64,000 nucleotides of DNA, taken from Gemmatimonadota bacterium. GTDB lineage: Bacteria; JAAXHH01. Each line of letters opens with the position of its first letter. Within the stretch, counting starts at the first letter, position 1. The translations under genes were made by a program, and so were the position numbers. The notes under the pieces were generated by a model. The model saw nothing but the letters and a program-made list of their open reading frames with translations, was not told the DNA's origin and made no database searches. Below are positions 42,388-51,935 of this stretch, piece by piece. The stretch spans positions 248,001 to 312,000 of the forward strand of contig VXMB01000007.1 in assembly GCA_009841265.1 (NCBI GenBank), in the 5' to 3' direction.

Positions 42388-43302
42388 ATGACCTATTCAA
42401 AGCTTGTCAAAGACGACAAAGCATTAGCCGAACACATTCGTCGCACCTTTGACCTCGGCAGCTCCGCGTTTCCACTTCACAGGATAGGTAAGGGATTCAA
42501 AAGCGTCGTCCTGGGAAGCCCCGCCGGTCTGGTCTTTCGGGTGGCGCTAAACAAGAAGGCTCAGACCGGACATAAAAGAGAGTGTTACGTCCTACCAAGG
42601 CTCAAATCACTTCTACCTGTTGACGTGCCGAATATCCTGAGTTATTGCGAGGAATCGGACGACTTCCCTTTCGGGGCCATGATGCAGAATAAAATCGAGG
42701 GACCGGCCCTGGGTTCGGTACTCAAGCGATCGCCGCGGGTTAAGCCAATCGCGGGTTTAATGGGCGAGTTGGTTCTTGCCATACAGACGATCAGGCAGGA
42801 CGACCTGCCGGAACTGCCGACATCCTCGGCTCCCCAACCGGAAGAAACATGGTCGTACGCGCTCTCCTACCTTAAAGCGAACCTTTCGCCACGCGAACTG
42901 CGCAACGCACAGAACTGGTGGGAACAATACAGCGAGGACTGGGAGCAGGGTTGTCCGGTCCAACGGTTTTCTCACGGTGACCTGTGGCATGAGCATGTCT
43001 TGTTTCATGCGACCGATGAACCACGGGTCGCAGGGGTTCTTGACTGGGAATACGCGGGATTTGGTGATCCAATCTTTGATTTCGTGCCGCAAATGCGCCT
43101 GTGCCGCGAATATGTGACCTGCATGCTTGAGGCATATCAGGAGAATGGAGGCGAATTCGGACCTGGCGCCCTCTCTCGCATTGAACTGTACCTCCATTAC
43201 AGGGAACTCGGTGGACTGTGCTATTGCCTGGAGACCGGTAATGAGCGTGAAGCTCAGTTTTGTTTAGAGAAATTCAGAACCGTTCTGGGTCCGCTTGAAT
43301 AG
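42388..43302 (+). CDS. APH/choline kinase-like phosphotransferase
   Basis: The 304-residue protein has the protein-kinase-like fold of aminoglycoside/homoserine/choline kinases: FRVALNKK near residue 52 for the ATP lysine, the catalytic loop FSHGDLWHEHVLF near residue 195 and VAGVLDWEYAGFGDPIFDF near residue 215 for metal binding. It is more like macrolide- or hygromycin-type and generic APH-domain proteins than APH(3'). The substrate is unknown. Another APH-domain gene follows 42 bp downstream on the same strand, so the two may be cotranscribed. Confidence 0.83.
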   Translation: MTYSKLVKDDKALAEHIRRTFDLGSSAFPLHRIGKGFKSVVLGSPAGLVFRVALNKKAQTGHKRECYVLPRLKSLLPVDVPNILSYCEESDDFPFGAMMQNKIEGPALGSVLKRSPRVKPIAGLMGELVLAIQTIRQDDLPELPTSSAPQPEETWSYALSYLKANLSPRELRNAQNWWEQYSEDWEQGCPVQRFSHGDLWHEHVLFHATDEPRVAGVLDWEYAGFGDPIFDFVPQMRLCREYVTCMLEAYQENGGEFGPGALSRIELYLHYRELGGLCYCLETGNEREAQFCLEKFRTVLGPLE

Positions 43303-43344
43303 ATTGGCAGGTAGATTGCCGCATCCTTCTGACAACCAACCCTC

Positions 43345-44361
43345 TTGGCTAGAAAAGGCAGATCGATCATTCAGTACACTGTTGTGACCACCCCGGATGT
43401 TGAAAACCTGCTCGTCAGCCTCGGACTGGATCACGGTCGAATCCATCCCATCAAGGGAGGCTGGTCTTACTGGACTTTTGAAATCGAATACAGGTGCCGC
43501 GATGAGCACACCGAGTCCTCGAACCCAGGCTGGATCTTTCGTTTTCCCCGAAACAGTGTCGTCGCCAAAAACCTGAGAAAGGAGCAGGCGGTACTGCCCG
43601 TTGTCGCTCCACAGGTCGAGTTCGCCGTACCGTGTTTCGAGTATGTGGGAACCTGGCGCGGACAGCCCTATGCGGGGTATCGGCGGATTCCGGGTCGTCC
43701 TCTGTCCAGCCGTCCATATACCCACACCAAACTGGCCGGTGAGGTGGCCGAATCCATAGCGGCCGCGCTGTCCTCACTTCACGACATCCCCGCCTCGCTG
43801 GTCTCCGAGGCCTGTGGCATGGATCCCACTGTCGAGGCGTGGCGGCAGCGCTACGACGAACTGAGGGAAACTGTCCGTATCAGTATATCGCCCTTACTGG
43901 ACTCACGTATGCGTGAAGCCGTCGAACGCGGTTTCAACCGGTTTCTCGACGAGGAACTCACGACGCTTGATGACGTCGCCCTGGTGCACTGCGACCTGGG
44001 TTGCGAGCATATCCTGATCGAAGAGGACGGGGTGGCCGGGCTGATTGACTTCGAAGACGCGACCATCGGCGATCCGGCGATCGATTTCGTCGGTATTTAT
44101 GTTACTTACGGCATGGAGGCCGTTGAAAGGATACGGGACGGTTATCAGCGCGAGTCAGACGTCCAGGGCGCATCCGTCGTCCAGCACACGTCATGCATCC
44201 ATCGCGCACTGGACGTCAACTTCGTGAACAGGCTCCGGTTCTACACCTGGATGGCTTCCTGTCACGAGGTCATCTACGGTTTGGAGGAAGGAAGAGCGGA
44301 TCTGGTGGAGGAAGGTATTGCGGGCTTGCAGGCCCGACTCGGCCACGCCGGATTGCTTTGA
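43345..44361 (+). CDS. APH-domain phosphotransferase
   Basis: The 338-residue protein has the same fold as its upstream neighbour, with the catalytic loop LVHCDLGCEHILI near residue 215 and GLIDFEDATIGDPAIDF near residue 232. The N-lobe contains WIFRFPR near residue 62, with Arg rather than Lys at the expected ATP-lysine position. The start is unclear: TTG at 43345 lacks a ribosome-binding site, and a GTG at 43384 would also fit and would begin near the first conserved residues. The protein could be an active small-molecule kinase or a degenerate one. It converges on the permease gene. Confidence 0.78.
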   Translation: MARKGRSIIQYTVVTTPDVENLLVSLGLDHGRIHPIKGGWSYWTFEIEYRCRDEHTESSNPGWIFRFPRNSVVAKNLRKEQAVLPVVAPQVEFAVPCFEYVGTWRGQPYAGYRRIPGRPLSSRPYTHTKLAGEVAESIAAALSSLHDIPASLVSEACGMDPTVEAWRQRYDELRETVRISISPLLDSRMREAVERGFNRFLDEELTTLDDVALVHCDLGCEHILIEEDGVAGLIDFEDATIGDPAIDFVGIYVTYGMEAVERIRDGYQRESDVQGASVVQHTSCIHRALDVNFVNRLRFYTWMASCHEVIYGLEEGRADLVEEGIAGLQARLGHAGLL

Positions 44362-44368
44362 AGCCGCC

Positions 44369-46771
44369 CTACTCATACCGTAGCGTGTCCACCGGGTTCG
44401 CCCGGGCTACGCCGATGACACGGAAACTCACCGTCACCAGGGCGATGGCCAGGACGACCGCGCCGGCGGCGAAGAACGCGGCGGGACCGACGTCCGCCCG
44501 ATAGGAGAACAGCTGAAGCCATTGCCGCATGGCGATGTAGGCGATGGGCGCGGCCAGTACCGTAGCGATCAGGACCAGGTAGAAGAATTCCCTCAGGAGC
44601 AGACCCGTCGTCTGGACGACCGTGGCACCGAGGATTCTCCGCATGCCCACTTCCCTCGTACGCCGCGCCGACATGAATGAGGCCAGGCCGAACAGCCCGG
44701 CACAGGCCATAAAGACCGCGACAGACGAGAAAACGCCGAAGACCTCGCGGAGTGTCGCCTCGGCCGCGTAAAGCCGGCCGTAATCCTCATCGAGAAACGA
44801 ATACACCATGGGGATATCCGGCATCTGTTGCTTCCAGGTTTCCTGGATCCACGAGACCGTACCGGTCACGTCATCGGATTGGATGCGGATCGCGTAGAAG
44901 GGCAGGTTTTCCCTGGGCCAGTGCCTGATGATCATCGGTTCGATGCGATGGTGAAGCGACCGCATGTGGAAATCCGCGATCACGCCGATGATCCGCCGAT
45001 CGTGCGCCCAGGGATGGCCAATGTGGATCAGGACCTCCTGATCGACGGCCTCTTCGGGCGCGTTCCATCCCAACTGCCGCATGGCGGTTTCGTTGATCAT
45101 CACGGCTTCCTCCCGGTCCGCCAGGCGCGAACTCGACAGGCTCCGGCCGGCCAGCAACTCCATCCCGAATACCTCGACGAAATCATCGGTGATCGCCCAG
45201 TCGAGCAGGTTCTGCGCTTCCGCCTGCGGCCGGTCGGTCCGCCGCGTTCCCGTTGTGGCGAGCAGGCCCTTGCGTCCCGTGCGGCCGGGCAGCATCAGGG
45301 TGGTACCAACGCTTTCGATCTGGGGGTATTGCTCGAGCGTTTCCCTGAAAACCGGATACTGATCCACGAAGGTCGGGAAACTGGACGGTCCCACAAGCAC
45401 CCGTTCCGGCTGCAGGCCCAGCCGTTTGCCCTGAATGTAATCCAACTGTGCGGTGAACACCCAGGTGCTCCCGAGCAGCAGGATCACCATCATGCACTGA
45501 CCCATGACCAGCAGCCTGCGTACCAGGTGGCGGGTTGCGCCGGTCCCGGTCCGGCCCTTCAGGTGTTGTGCCGGCGTGAAGGCCGCTGTGAAAAACGTGG
45601 GGTAGCTGCCGGAGATGAACCCCACCAGGAGGGTCACCGCGGCGATGCCCGTCCAGAACTGCCAGGATCGGAAGATGTCGAGCGCGATGGCCTTCCCCGT
45701 GAGGTCCTGGAAGAAGGGCAGACTGAGCGCGACGAGTATCAGCGCGGTCACGATGGCGATGCATGTGATACCGAAGGACTCGCCCATGAACTGGCGGACC
45801 AGCTGTCCCCGGTTCGCACCGAAGGCCTTCCGAAGCGCGACCTCGCGGTTACGCGTGAGCGAACGGGCGGTGGCCATGTTCATGAAGTTGAAACAGGCAA
45901 GCAGGACGATGACGACGGCCAGGGCGCCGAGCAGCAGCAGGTACGTGCCGTTGCCGTTCTCTCCGGCCTCGTTCTCGAGTCTGGAGTAAAGGTAGATGTC
46001 GGTCAGCGGTTGCAACCGGGGGTTCATCGTGATGTTTTCCGCTTCCCATCGCGCGCCGAACCGGTCTTCGAGCACGTCCGGCAGTTTCTGCGCGAAGGCG
46101 ATGGGATCCGCATCCGGCGACAGCAGCAGGTAGGTATAGAAGGAAGGCCAATCCCACTGCTCCAGGTAATCATTTCCCAGGATACCAAGCGACCCCTCGA
46201 TCCCAAGGAAGAAGTCCGCCTGGAAATGGGAATGCCCGGGCAGGTCCCGCATCACCCCGGTGACGGTGAAAGGATACGTATCCAGCGTAATGGTCTCACC
46301 GAGCGGATCCGCGTTCCCGAAGTACTTGCGCGCCATGGACTCGGTGATGACGACCGATCCCGGATCCTGTAGCGCCTGCTTGGGATTGACCCGCACCAGT
46401 GGGAAGGAAAAAACATCGAAGACTTCGGGATCCGCCCAGAACACGCGGTCTTCGAAGTACGATTGGTCTTCATACCGTATGATCCACCCGCCAAAGGGTG
46501 GGCTGAGTCGGGCGAATGACTGAACTTCCGGTAGGAGTTCATGTATGGCCGGCCCGAGGGCGGGGGTCGTTTTCGCGTTGGTCCCGTTCACGACGCGGTA
46601 GATCTGATCCGCGTTCGCATGGTACCGGTCGTAGGCCCGTTCGTCTTGTATATACAGACCGATGAGGACCGCGCAGGCCATGCCGACGGCCAGATTCAGG
46701 ATATTGAGCGCGGCATAAGGTTTATGCCTGAGCAGATGCCTGGCACAGATTGTGAAGTAGTGTTTCAACAA
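44369..46771 (-). CDS. ABC transporter permease, MacB/FtsX type
   Basis: The complete 800-residue permease has a membrane segment at about residues 20-42, a MacB-type extracytoplasmic domain, and a three-helix FtsX block from about residue 280 (NFMNMATARS, EVALRKAFGANRGQLVRQF). A second extracytoplasmic domain follows, then a final FtsX block from about residue 680 (REVGMRRILGATVVQT, ending ARANPVDTLRYE). This eight-helix duplicated form is common in Bacteroidota, Gemmatimonadota and related groups. No ATPase partner is adjacent. GGAG lies seven bases ahead of the TTG start. It is a paralogue of the gene at the left edge. The substrate is unknown. Confidence 0.92.
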   Translation of the reverse strand: MLKHYFTICARHLLRHKPYAALNILNLAVGMACAVLIGLYIQDERAYDRYHANADQIYRVVNGTNAKTTPALGPAIHELLPEVQSFARLSPPFGGWIIRYEDQSYFEDRVFWADPEVFDVFSFPLVRVNPKQALQDPGSVVITESMARKYFGNADPLGETITLDTYPFTVTGVMRDLPGHSHFQADFFLGIEGSLGILGNDYLEQWDWPSFYTYLLLSPDADPIAFAQKLPDVLEDRFGARWEAENITMNPRLQPLTDIYLYSRLENEAGENGNGTYLLLLGALAVVIVLLACFNFMNMATARSLTRNREVALRKAFGANRGQLVRQFMGESFGITCIAIVTALILVALSLPFFQDLTGKAIALDIFRSWQFWTGIAAVTLLVGFISGSYPTFFTAAFTPAQHLKGRTGTGATRHLVRRLLVMGQCMMVILLLGSTWVFTAQLDYIQGKRLGLQPERVLVGPSSFPTFVDQYPVFRETLEQYPQIESVGTTLMLPGRTGRKGLLATTGTRRTDRPQAEAQNLLDWAITDDFVEVFGMELLAGRSLSSSRLADREEAVMINETAMRQLGWNAPEEAVDQEVLIHIGHPWAHDRRIIGVIADFHMRSLHHRIEPMIIRHWPRENLPFYAIRIQSDDVTGTVSWIQETWKQQMPDIPMVYSFLDEDYGRLYAAEATLREVFGVFSSVAVFMACAGLFGLASFMSARRTREVGMRRILGATVVQTTGLLLREFFYLVLIATVLAAPIAYIAMRQWLQLFSYRADVGPAAFFAAGAVVLAIALVTVSFRVIGVARANPVDTLRYE

Positions 46772-46783
46772 GGCGAGACTCCG

Positions 46784-47004
46784 TTACCGGGCATGCAGCA
46801 TCTCCATGAATGCCTGGCGGTTCGAAAAGTCTTCAGAATGCCTGTGTCGGTTACATGTCTGTATGTATTCCACGTTTTGCGGATGCACACATCTCCCAGA
46901 ACGTCTCGTACCGCGGCGACGTACAAGTCGTCTTCGAAACCGGCACTTTCGACCAGGGTCCCATCGATGTCGAATATGACGGCGATCATTGTAGTCGTAC
47001 CCAT
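46784..47004 (-). pseudogene. HAD-superfamily gene with internal deletion
   Basis: From an ATG at 47004 the frame encodes about 58 residues of a normal HAD N-terminus (AVIFDIDGTLVES, then YRHVTDTGILKTF). It then breaks off: the sequence continues in a shifted frame with SNRQAFMEMLHAR and a stop at 46784, which looks like the last residues of such a protein. The core with motifs II to IV, roughly 150 residues, is missing. It is therefore an inactive remnant left by an internal deletion. It lies 37 bp after the GrpB-family gene. Confidence 0.7.
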
Positions 47005-47041
47005 GATGTTCGTATGATGCCGCGTCCGCGTGAAATGTCTA

Positions 47042-47638
47042 TCAACTCCGCGTAGCGCGCGCCTTTTGCAACACCTCTTCGATAAACTCCGTCTTGGCGG
47101 CCTGATATGCCACGCGGTCACCAGCCAGACGATCCAACAGGGCGGACTTCAAGCGGGCATATTCATCCGCAACGCGCTGATCGGATCTCAGGTAATCCCG
47201 AAACAGGATCAGCTTCGCCCACTCGTCGCTGGTTTCTTCGACCATGTGAATATGGTGTGTACAAGGCTCGCCCTTCGTGAAATAGTGTCGGCGGGGTATG
47301 CCATTCTCGCCCTTGAACGTATATCCCAGCGCGGCGAGCGGCGCGATGCACACACTGGCCTTCTCGAAGTTCCCTGTCGCAATCGCGATATCGAGGATCG
47401 GCTTGGCAGGCATACCGACGATCGCGGTGCTGCCTACGTGCTGGATCTCGACGATATGATCCCCGATTGCTGATTCGATGGTCTCCTGCTCGGATTCGTA
47501 AAGCACCGGCCATTCGTCGCGGTAGGTAGAGATGCGCAGTTCGCCGCTGTTCAGTCCGAGGGGAAGCGTTGGGTCTTGGGAGTCGGGTCGGTGGTTATGC
47601 AAGGATTGGTTCTGGTTTAAGATCGGTCCTAGTTTCAA
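47042..47638 (-). CDS. GrpB/UPF0157 nucleotidyltransferase-fold family protein
   Basis: The 198-residue protein contains the family pattern YRDEWPVLYESEQ, VEIQHVGSTAIVGMPAKPILDIAI near residue 68 and HYFTKGEPCTHHIHMVE near residue 118. The GS...D arrangement places it in the nucleotidyltransferase-fold superfamily; the biochemical role of GrpB proteins is not settled. The start is uncertain: the TTG at 47638 has no ribosome-binding site, and the conserved domain only begins near residue 30. Confidence 0.85.
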   Translation of the reverse strand: MKLGPILNQNQSLHNHRPDSQDPTLPLGLNSGELRISTYRDEWPVLYESEQETIESAIGDHIVEIQHVGSTAIVGMPAKPILDIAIATGNFEKASVCIAPLAALGYTFKGENGIPRRHYFTKGEPCTHHIHMVEETSDEWAKLILFRDYLRSDQRVADEYARLKSALLDRLAGDRVAYQAAKTEFIEEVLQKARATRS

Positions 47639-47753
47639 TAGTAATGGACATTCCCGGCGTGTCGTGCTATTTTCAGGCGGTTTTGAAATCGACAGATCGT
47701 AGAAGGTAACACAGGGAATCGATCCCTACAAGAGTCACGAGGAGAACACTGAG

Positions 47754-48623
47754 ATGTTAGTCAAACTGGCGCTGCCGAAAGGAAGCCTGCAAGAATCCAC
47801 CTTTGAGCTCATGCGTAAGGCGGGTTTCCATTGCACGGTAAGCAGCCGGTCTTATTCCCCCTGGGTGGACGACGAAGAACTGGAGATCATGCTGATCCGG
47901 GCGCAGGAGATCGGCCGTTACGTCGAGGACGAGGTGTTCGACGCGGGGCTTACGGGCAAGGACTGGATCGTGGAGACCGGGGCCGACGTGGTGGAGGTGG
48001 CGGAACTGGTCTATGCCAAGCATACCCGCCAGCCCCTGCGGTGGGTGCTGGCCGCGCCCGAGGCGTCGGACATTCACAGCGTCCAGGACCTGGAAGGCAA
48101 GCGCATCGCCACGGAAGTCGTCAACATCACGGAAGCCTACCTGAAGGAACACGGCGTGAACGCGAAGGTGGAGTTCTCCTGGGGTGCCACGGAGGCCAAG
48201 GCCCCGGACCTGGTGGACGCGATCGTGGAAATCACCGAAACGGGCGGTTCGATCCGGGCCAACAAGCTTCGGATCCTCGATACCTTGATGGTGTCCACCA
48301 ACCGGCTCATCGCGAACAAAACGAGCTGGCAGGATCCGGACAAGCGGCGCAAGATCGAGAACATCGCCCTGCTGCTCAAAGGCGCCATGCTCGCCGATGA
48401 GATGGTCGGTCTCAAGATGAACGTGAAACGCGCCGACCTCGACGCCGTGTCCGAACTGCTTCCCGCGCTGCAGAACCCCACCATATCCCCCCTGGCCGAT
48501 ACGGAGTGGGTGGCCATTGAAGTAATGATCGAGGAGCACACCATCCGGCAGCTGATCCCGGCGCTTAAAAGGGCCGGCGCCCAGGGCCTGGTGGAGTATC
48601 CGCTGAACAAGGTGATTTACTGA
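47754..48623 (+). CDS. hisG: ATP phosphoribosyltransferase, long form (HisG)
   Basis: The 289-residue protein catalyses the first step of histidine synthesis, joining ATP and PRPP. It has [12 protein letters not shown] at the N-terminus, [11 protein letters not shown] near residue 62, and the PRPP-binding segment [27 protein letters not shown] near residue 140. It has the C-terminal ACT-like domain (from about residue 215) of the long, histidine-inhibited form, so no HisZ is needed. AGGAG lies nine bases ahead of the ATG. It is the first gene of a hisG-hisC-GNAT run; the other his genes are elsewhere. Confidence 0.95.
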   Translation: MLVKLALPKGSLQESTFELMRKAGFHCTVSSRSYSPWVDDEELEIMLIRAQEIGRYVEDEVFDAGLTGKDWIVETGADVVEVAELVYAKHTRQPLRWVLAAPEASDIHSVQDLEGKRIATEVVNITEAYLKEHGVNAKVEFSWGATEAKAPDLVDAIVEITETGGSIRANKLRILDTLMVSTNRLIANKTSWQDPDKRRKIENIALLLKGAMLADEMVGLKMNVKRADLDAVSELLPALQNPTISPLADTEWVAIEVMIEEHTIRQLIPALKRAGAQGLVEYPLNKVIY

Positions 48624-48625
48624 CG

Positions 48626-49690
48626 GTGGCCGCTACGAGCATAAAACCCGCCGTCCGCGCCATGTCCGGTTACACCCTGGTCCAGCCGGACTGTCCGGTC
48701 AAGCTCAACCAGAACGAATGCCCTTTCGACGTGCCCGAGGAACTTAAGCGGGAAATCGTGGACGAGGCCCTGGCGAGCAACTGGGGGCGCTATCCTGGAT
48801 TCGTTCCCGGCGAGGTCAAGGCGGCCATTGGCAGGCGCCATGGGATGGGCCCCGAGCACATCCTGATCGGAAACGGCTCGAACGAACTGATCCAGTCGAT
48901 CTTCCAGGCTACGGTCTCGACGGGCGATGCGGTCGTGCTGCCCGCGCCGACCTTCACCCTGTACGCCCTCATGGGCAGGATCGCGGGCGCCGACATAAGG
49001 ACGGTACACCTCAAGCACGATTTAAGCTTCGACGTCGATCGGCTTGTGGAAGAAAGCGCCCATCCGGACGTCAGGCTGGTGGTGCTGTGTTCGCCGAACA
49101 ACCCGACCGGCTCGATGATCACCCCGGAAGATACGGCACGGATAACCGAAGCGACCACGGGCCTGGTCGTGGTGGACGAGGCCTATTTCGAGTTCGGCGG
49201 CGTGTCGTGTATTGAACTGCTGGACCGTCATCCCAACCTGGTGATCACACGCACGTTCTCGAAAGCCCTCGGCGCGGCCGGCCTTCGCCTGGGGTATCTT
49301 GTTGCCGATCCTGCCGTGGCGCGGGAAATCGAGAAAGTCAAACTTCCCTACAACGTAAACATCATCTCCCTGATTACTGCGCGAAAGTTGATCGGCCAGG
49401 ATGCACTGATCGAGGAACGCGCGTCGCTGATCCGGTCGGAAAGGCAACGGGTCTTCGAAGCCCTGCGGGACCTGCCGGGCATCAAGCCTTATCCGTCGCA
49501 CGCCAACTTCGTATTGTTCGAGGCGGACCGGCCGGTCGCCGGGATCTTCCACGGACTCATCGAACGGGGCGTGCTCATCCGCGACGTCAGCCGCTATCCC
49601 ATGCTGGAGCGGGGCATGCGCGTGACGATTGGCCTGCCGGCAGAAAACGATGCCTTTCTCGATGCGCTGCGGGAAGTGCTGGCCACGTAA
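48626..49690 (+). CDS. hisC: Histidinol-phosphate aminotransferase (HisC)
   Basis: The 354-residue PLP enzyme of fold type I has the N-terminal KLNQNECPFDVP, LCSPNNPTGS near residue 155, VVDEAYFEFGG near residue 188 and the PLP lysine in TFSKALGAAGLRLGY near residue 212, followed by the phosphate-binding Arg. It transfers an amino group to imidazole-acetol phosphate in histidine synthesis. The start is GTG, two bases after the hisG stop, so the genes are tightly coupled. Confidence 0.94.
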   Translation: MAATSIKPAVRAMSGYTLVQPDCPVKLNQNECPFDVPEELKREIVDEALASNWGRYPGFVPGEVKAAIGRRHGMGPEHILIGNGSNELIQSIFQATVSTGDAVVLPAPTFTLYALMGRIAGADIRTVHLKHDLSFDVDRLVEESAHPDVRLVVLCSPNNPTGSMITPEDTARITEATTGLVVVDEAYFEFGGVSCIELLDRHPNLVITRTFSKALGAAGLRLGYLVADPAVAREIEKVKLPYNVNIISLITARKLIGQDALIEERASLIRSERQRVFEALRDLPGIKPYPSHANFVLFEADRPVAGIFHGLIERGVLIRDVSRYPMLERGMRVTIGLPAENDAFLDALREVLAT

Positions 49691-49743
49691 TTCGTGTGAT
49701 CGCCAGGATCATCCAAAGTCCCCCCGAAGTCGGACGTTTCCAC

Positions 49744-50196
49744 ATGCACGTCAGGTTAGCCGTTCCGGAAGACACTGATCGTCTGCTCGAACTCATGAAG
49801 GGGCTGGCGCGGTACGAAGACTACATCGACCAGTTCGCCGTGACGCGGGAGAGCATCCTCGAGCACGGATTTGGGGATGAGCGGCTGTTCACCGCGTTCG
49901 TCGCCGAACACGACGATGAGCTGGTCGGGATGGCAGTTACCTATCCGATCCATTGGACCTATACGTTACGACCAAAGCTCGTGCTCAAAGAGCTGTTTGT
50001 CGTCGATTCCGCCCGGAATATGGGCGTGGGAAAGGCGTTGATGGCGTCGGTGACTGCGCATGCCCGGGCCATGGACGCGTCCGAAGTCATCTGGACTGTC
50101 ATGACCGGGAACGCCGACGCCGAGAGATTCTACCGGTCTCTGGGAGGCCTGCCGGACCACAAGTGGAACAACTGGACGCTGCGTCTCGATACGTAG
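49744..50196 (+). CDS. GNAT-family N-acetyltransferase
   Basis: The 150-residue protein has the GNAT fold: an opening VRLAVPEDTDRLLELMKGLARYE, the strand-helix signature LKELFVVDSARNMGVGKALM near residue 80 with the acetyl-CoA pyrophosphate loop, and the closing GNADAERFYRSLGG. It resembles diamine/amino-acid-type acetyltransferases (LARYEDY region). The ATG at 49744 gives the usual N-terminus, but a GTG at 49696, five bases after hisC, is possible and would couple it to the his genes. Confidence 0.83.
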   Translation: MHVRLAVPEDTDRLLELMKGLARYEDYIDQFAVTRESILEHGFGDERLFTAFVAEHDDELVGMAVTYPIHWTYTLRPKLVLKELFVVDSARNMGVGKALMASVTAHARAMDASEVIWTVMTGNADAERFYRSLGGLPDHKWNNWTLRLDT

Positions 50197-50227
50197 CGGT
50201 CGTACGCCGGTCCGTGACCCCCGGCAG

Positions 50228-50431
50228 TCACTTTTTCCGCGATCGAAGCCTGGCCTGAACGATGTAGATTACCAGCGCCAGCGCCCCACCGTAGATCGCG
50301 AATGCAGGCGTGTCCGCGCCTTGCTCGCCCAACATGAAGTTCAACGCGCCGCCGGCAAGGATGCCGAACATCATGGCGACCAATGCCTTAACAAATGCGG
50401 GCATTTGGGAACGGGGTCTGCGTTCTGTCAC
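50228..50431 (-). CDS. Small membrane protein, function unknown
   Basis: The 67-residue protein has two hydrophobic segments (about residues 12-32 and 41-58) flanked by basic ends, with RRPRSQ at the start and RLRSRKK at the end. AAGGAGG is placed seven bases ahead of the GTG start, an almost ideal ribosome-binding site that supports it as a real gene. No family is recognised. Confidence 0.68.
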   Translation of the reverse strand: MTERRPRSQMPAFVKALVAMMFGILAGGALNFMLGEQGADTPAFAIYGGALALVIYIVQARLRSRKK

Positions 50432-50559
50432 TTTGAATCCTCCTTTTCACATCCTTCATCTCCATCAGCCGCGACCGCAGGGCCTTCTCCGTTTGCACTT
50501 CCGGAAGCGAGGACAGGTACGCGTCCACCTCTTCCAGGGCGTGTCGGGTTGGCTTCGGC

Positions 50560-50946
50560 CTACTCAGCGTCCAGGGCAATCGAGTAGGAGGTCATGGTTT
50601 TTATCTTCATACTCGACGCACTGGTGAATTGAACGACATCGCAGAAGGCGTGAGCCTGGCCCGAGTTGGATCGGATCACGCCGTTGACCGCCGCCTCCCG
50701 TCCATGGGTGATGATGGATTCGATGACCAGGTCGCTCGTTCCGACACCTTTCATCGCTTCCAGCAATGCGCGTACGTTCTCTTTTCCCTCGATCACGCTG
50801 TCGCCCACCAGGTTCCAGACGATATCGTCGCTCATCGGCGATAGGACACCTTCGATATCGGCGTGCGCGAAGGCCGAAATGAAATCCCGCAACAGGGCCT
50901 TCTTCGGCGCGTTCTTGCAGTCGGGTCTTACGGTGATGTCGGGCAT
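50560..50946 (-). CDS. SnoaL/NTF2-like protein
   Basis: The 128-residue protein fits the cone-shaped NTF2/SnoaL-like fold. It has a helix with FISAFAHADIEGVLSPMSDDIVW, then IEGKENVRALLEAM and a curved sheet ending QFTSASSMKIKTMTSYS. Proteins of this type are polyketide cyclases, isomerases or binding proteins, and no catalytic residue can be assigned with confidence. It follows the esterase-like gene by 40 bp on the same strand. Confidence 0.78.
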   Translation of the reverse strand: MPDITVRPDCKNAPKKALLRDFISAFAHADIEGVLSPMSDDIVWNLVGDSVIEGKENVRALLEAMKGVGTSDLVIESIITHGREAAVNGVIRSNSGQAHAFCDVVQFTSASSMKIKTMTSYSIALDAE

Positions 50947-50986
50947 ATCGTGGCCTTTCGATTATAGACCGGACCTGCAGGCAGTC

Positions 50987-51868
50987 TCAGGTTTCGAGCA
51001 ACGAATGCACGGCCTGAAGTACGGTAGGCCACGTCACGGAGCCCGGTACCATGAACTCGTGATGGCCGGCGTTCGGGATGATGACGTATTCGGCAGGGTC
51101 TCCGGCCGTGCGGGCCGCGGCTGCGTAGGCCTCGCCCAGTTCGGGCGGAACGACCCAGTCGTGTTCCGTACTGATCATGACCTGTGGAAGACCCAGGGGC
51201 AGTAGTTCTACGGGCGAACAGCATCGAAGTCGACCTTCCGCACGCTGCTCAACATTATCGGATGATACGCCTTGACCCCCAAGCAGTTCCGATACGACGC
51301 CTTGCCGGCATTCCGCGTCCGCATGAGGAACAAATCGCTTCAGATCACCGGGGCCGCCCAGAACGACGGTGCCGCGCAACGGCAACGGGTCCGCGGTCCA
51401 GAGCGGGCTTTCCGTGGGCAGCCGGTGGCGTGCCGCCGTCCAGAGCGCCAGGTGACCTCCCGCCGAATGACCGATCGTGATCACGCGATCCAGGTCGAGA
51501 TGGTGATCCGCGGCCAGAGAACGCAGGTGGTCCACTGCGAGCCCGGCGTCGAGAAAAGTCCCCGGCCATCCACCGCCTTCCTGGTCCACGCAACGGTATT
51601 CGACGTTCCATGTCGCTATGCCCTCGTCCCGTAGCGCGTCGGCCAGCGCATCCGCGTTGCGCAGGTCCGCGTAGATCGACAGCCAGCATCCACCGTGCAG
51701 AACTACGGCCACCGGATGAGGAACACGCCCGGCCGGTATGCGCAATTCGCCGAACTGGGGAGGCATTGGTCCGTAGGACGATCGGAAATCCGCGGGCTTG
51801 CTCGGTAGCGCGTTGACTACGTCGGGAGTAACGAAGGGATGGTTGTCTGAAGTGAACCTGTCGGTCAT
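50987..51868 (-). CDS. Alpha/beta hydrolase, esterase/lipase (HSL or kynurenine-formamidase type)
   Basis: The 293-residue protein has the HGG oxyanion motif (VVLHGGCWLSIY near residue 58), the nucleophile elbow GHSAGGHLAL near residue 140, an acidic residue in STEHDWVVPPE near residue 235 and the final His in NAGHHEFM near residue 270. The HGGxW form is shared with kynurenine formamidases and small carboxylesterases. No signal peptide is present. The substrate is unknown. Confidence 0.85.
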   Translation of the reverse strand: MTDRFTSDNHPFVTPDVVNALPSKPADFRSSYGPMPPQFGELRIPAGRVPHPVAVVLHGGCWLSIYADLRNADALADALRDEGIATWNVEYRCVDQEGGGWPGTFLDAGLAVDHLRSLAADHHLDLDRVITIGHSAGGHLALWTAARHRLPTESPLWTADPLPLRGTVVLGGPGDLKRFVPHADAECRQGVVSELLGGQGVSSDNVEQRAEGRLRCCSPVELLPLGLPQVMISTEHDWVVPPELGEAYAAAARTAGDPAEYVIIPNAGHHEFMVPGSVTWPTVLQAVHSLLET

Positions 51869-51935
51869 GATGGGATGATCGCGAGGAGAGGGACGACACA
51901 GGCCGAATGGTCAAGACACAAACCGCTGTCGCCCG

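Noticed and set aside
44828..46372. A 514-codon plus-strand open frame, and similar ones at 5694-7235 and 14797-16077
   Set aside because: Each lies wholly antisense to a well-identified gene (permease, GHL10-like, katG) and has the composition of a shadow frame.
50388..50579. A 63-codon minus-strand frame
   Set aside because: Its 3' end overlaps the start of the small membrane protein, which has a near-ideal ribosome-binding site. The frame itself has none.
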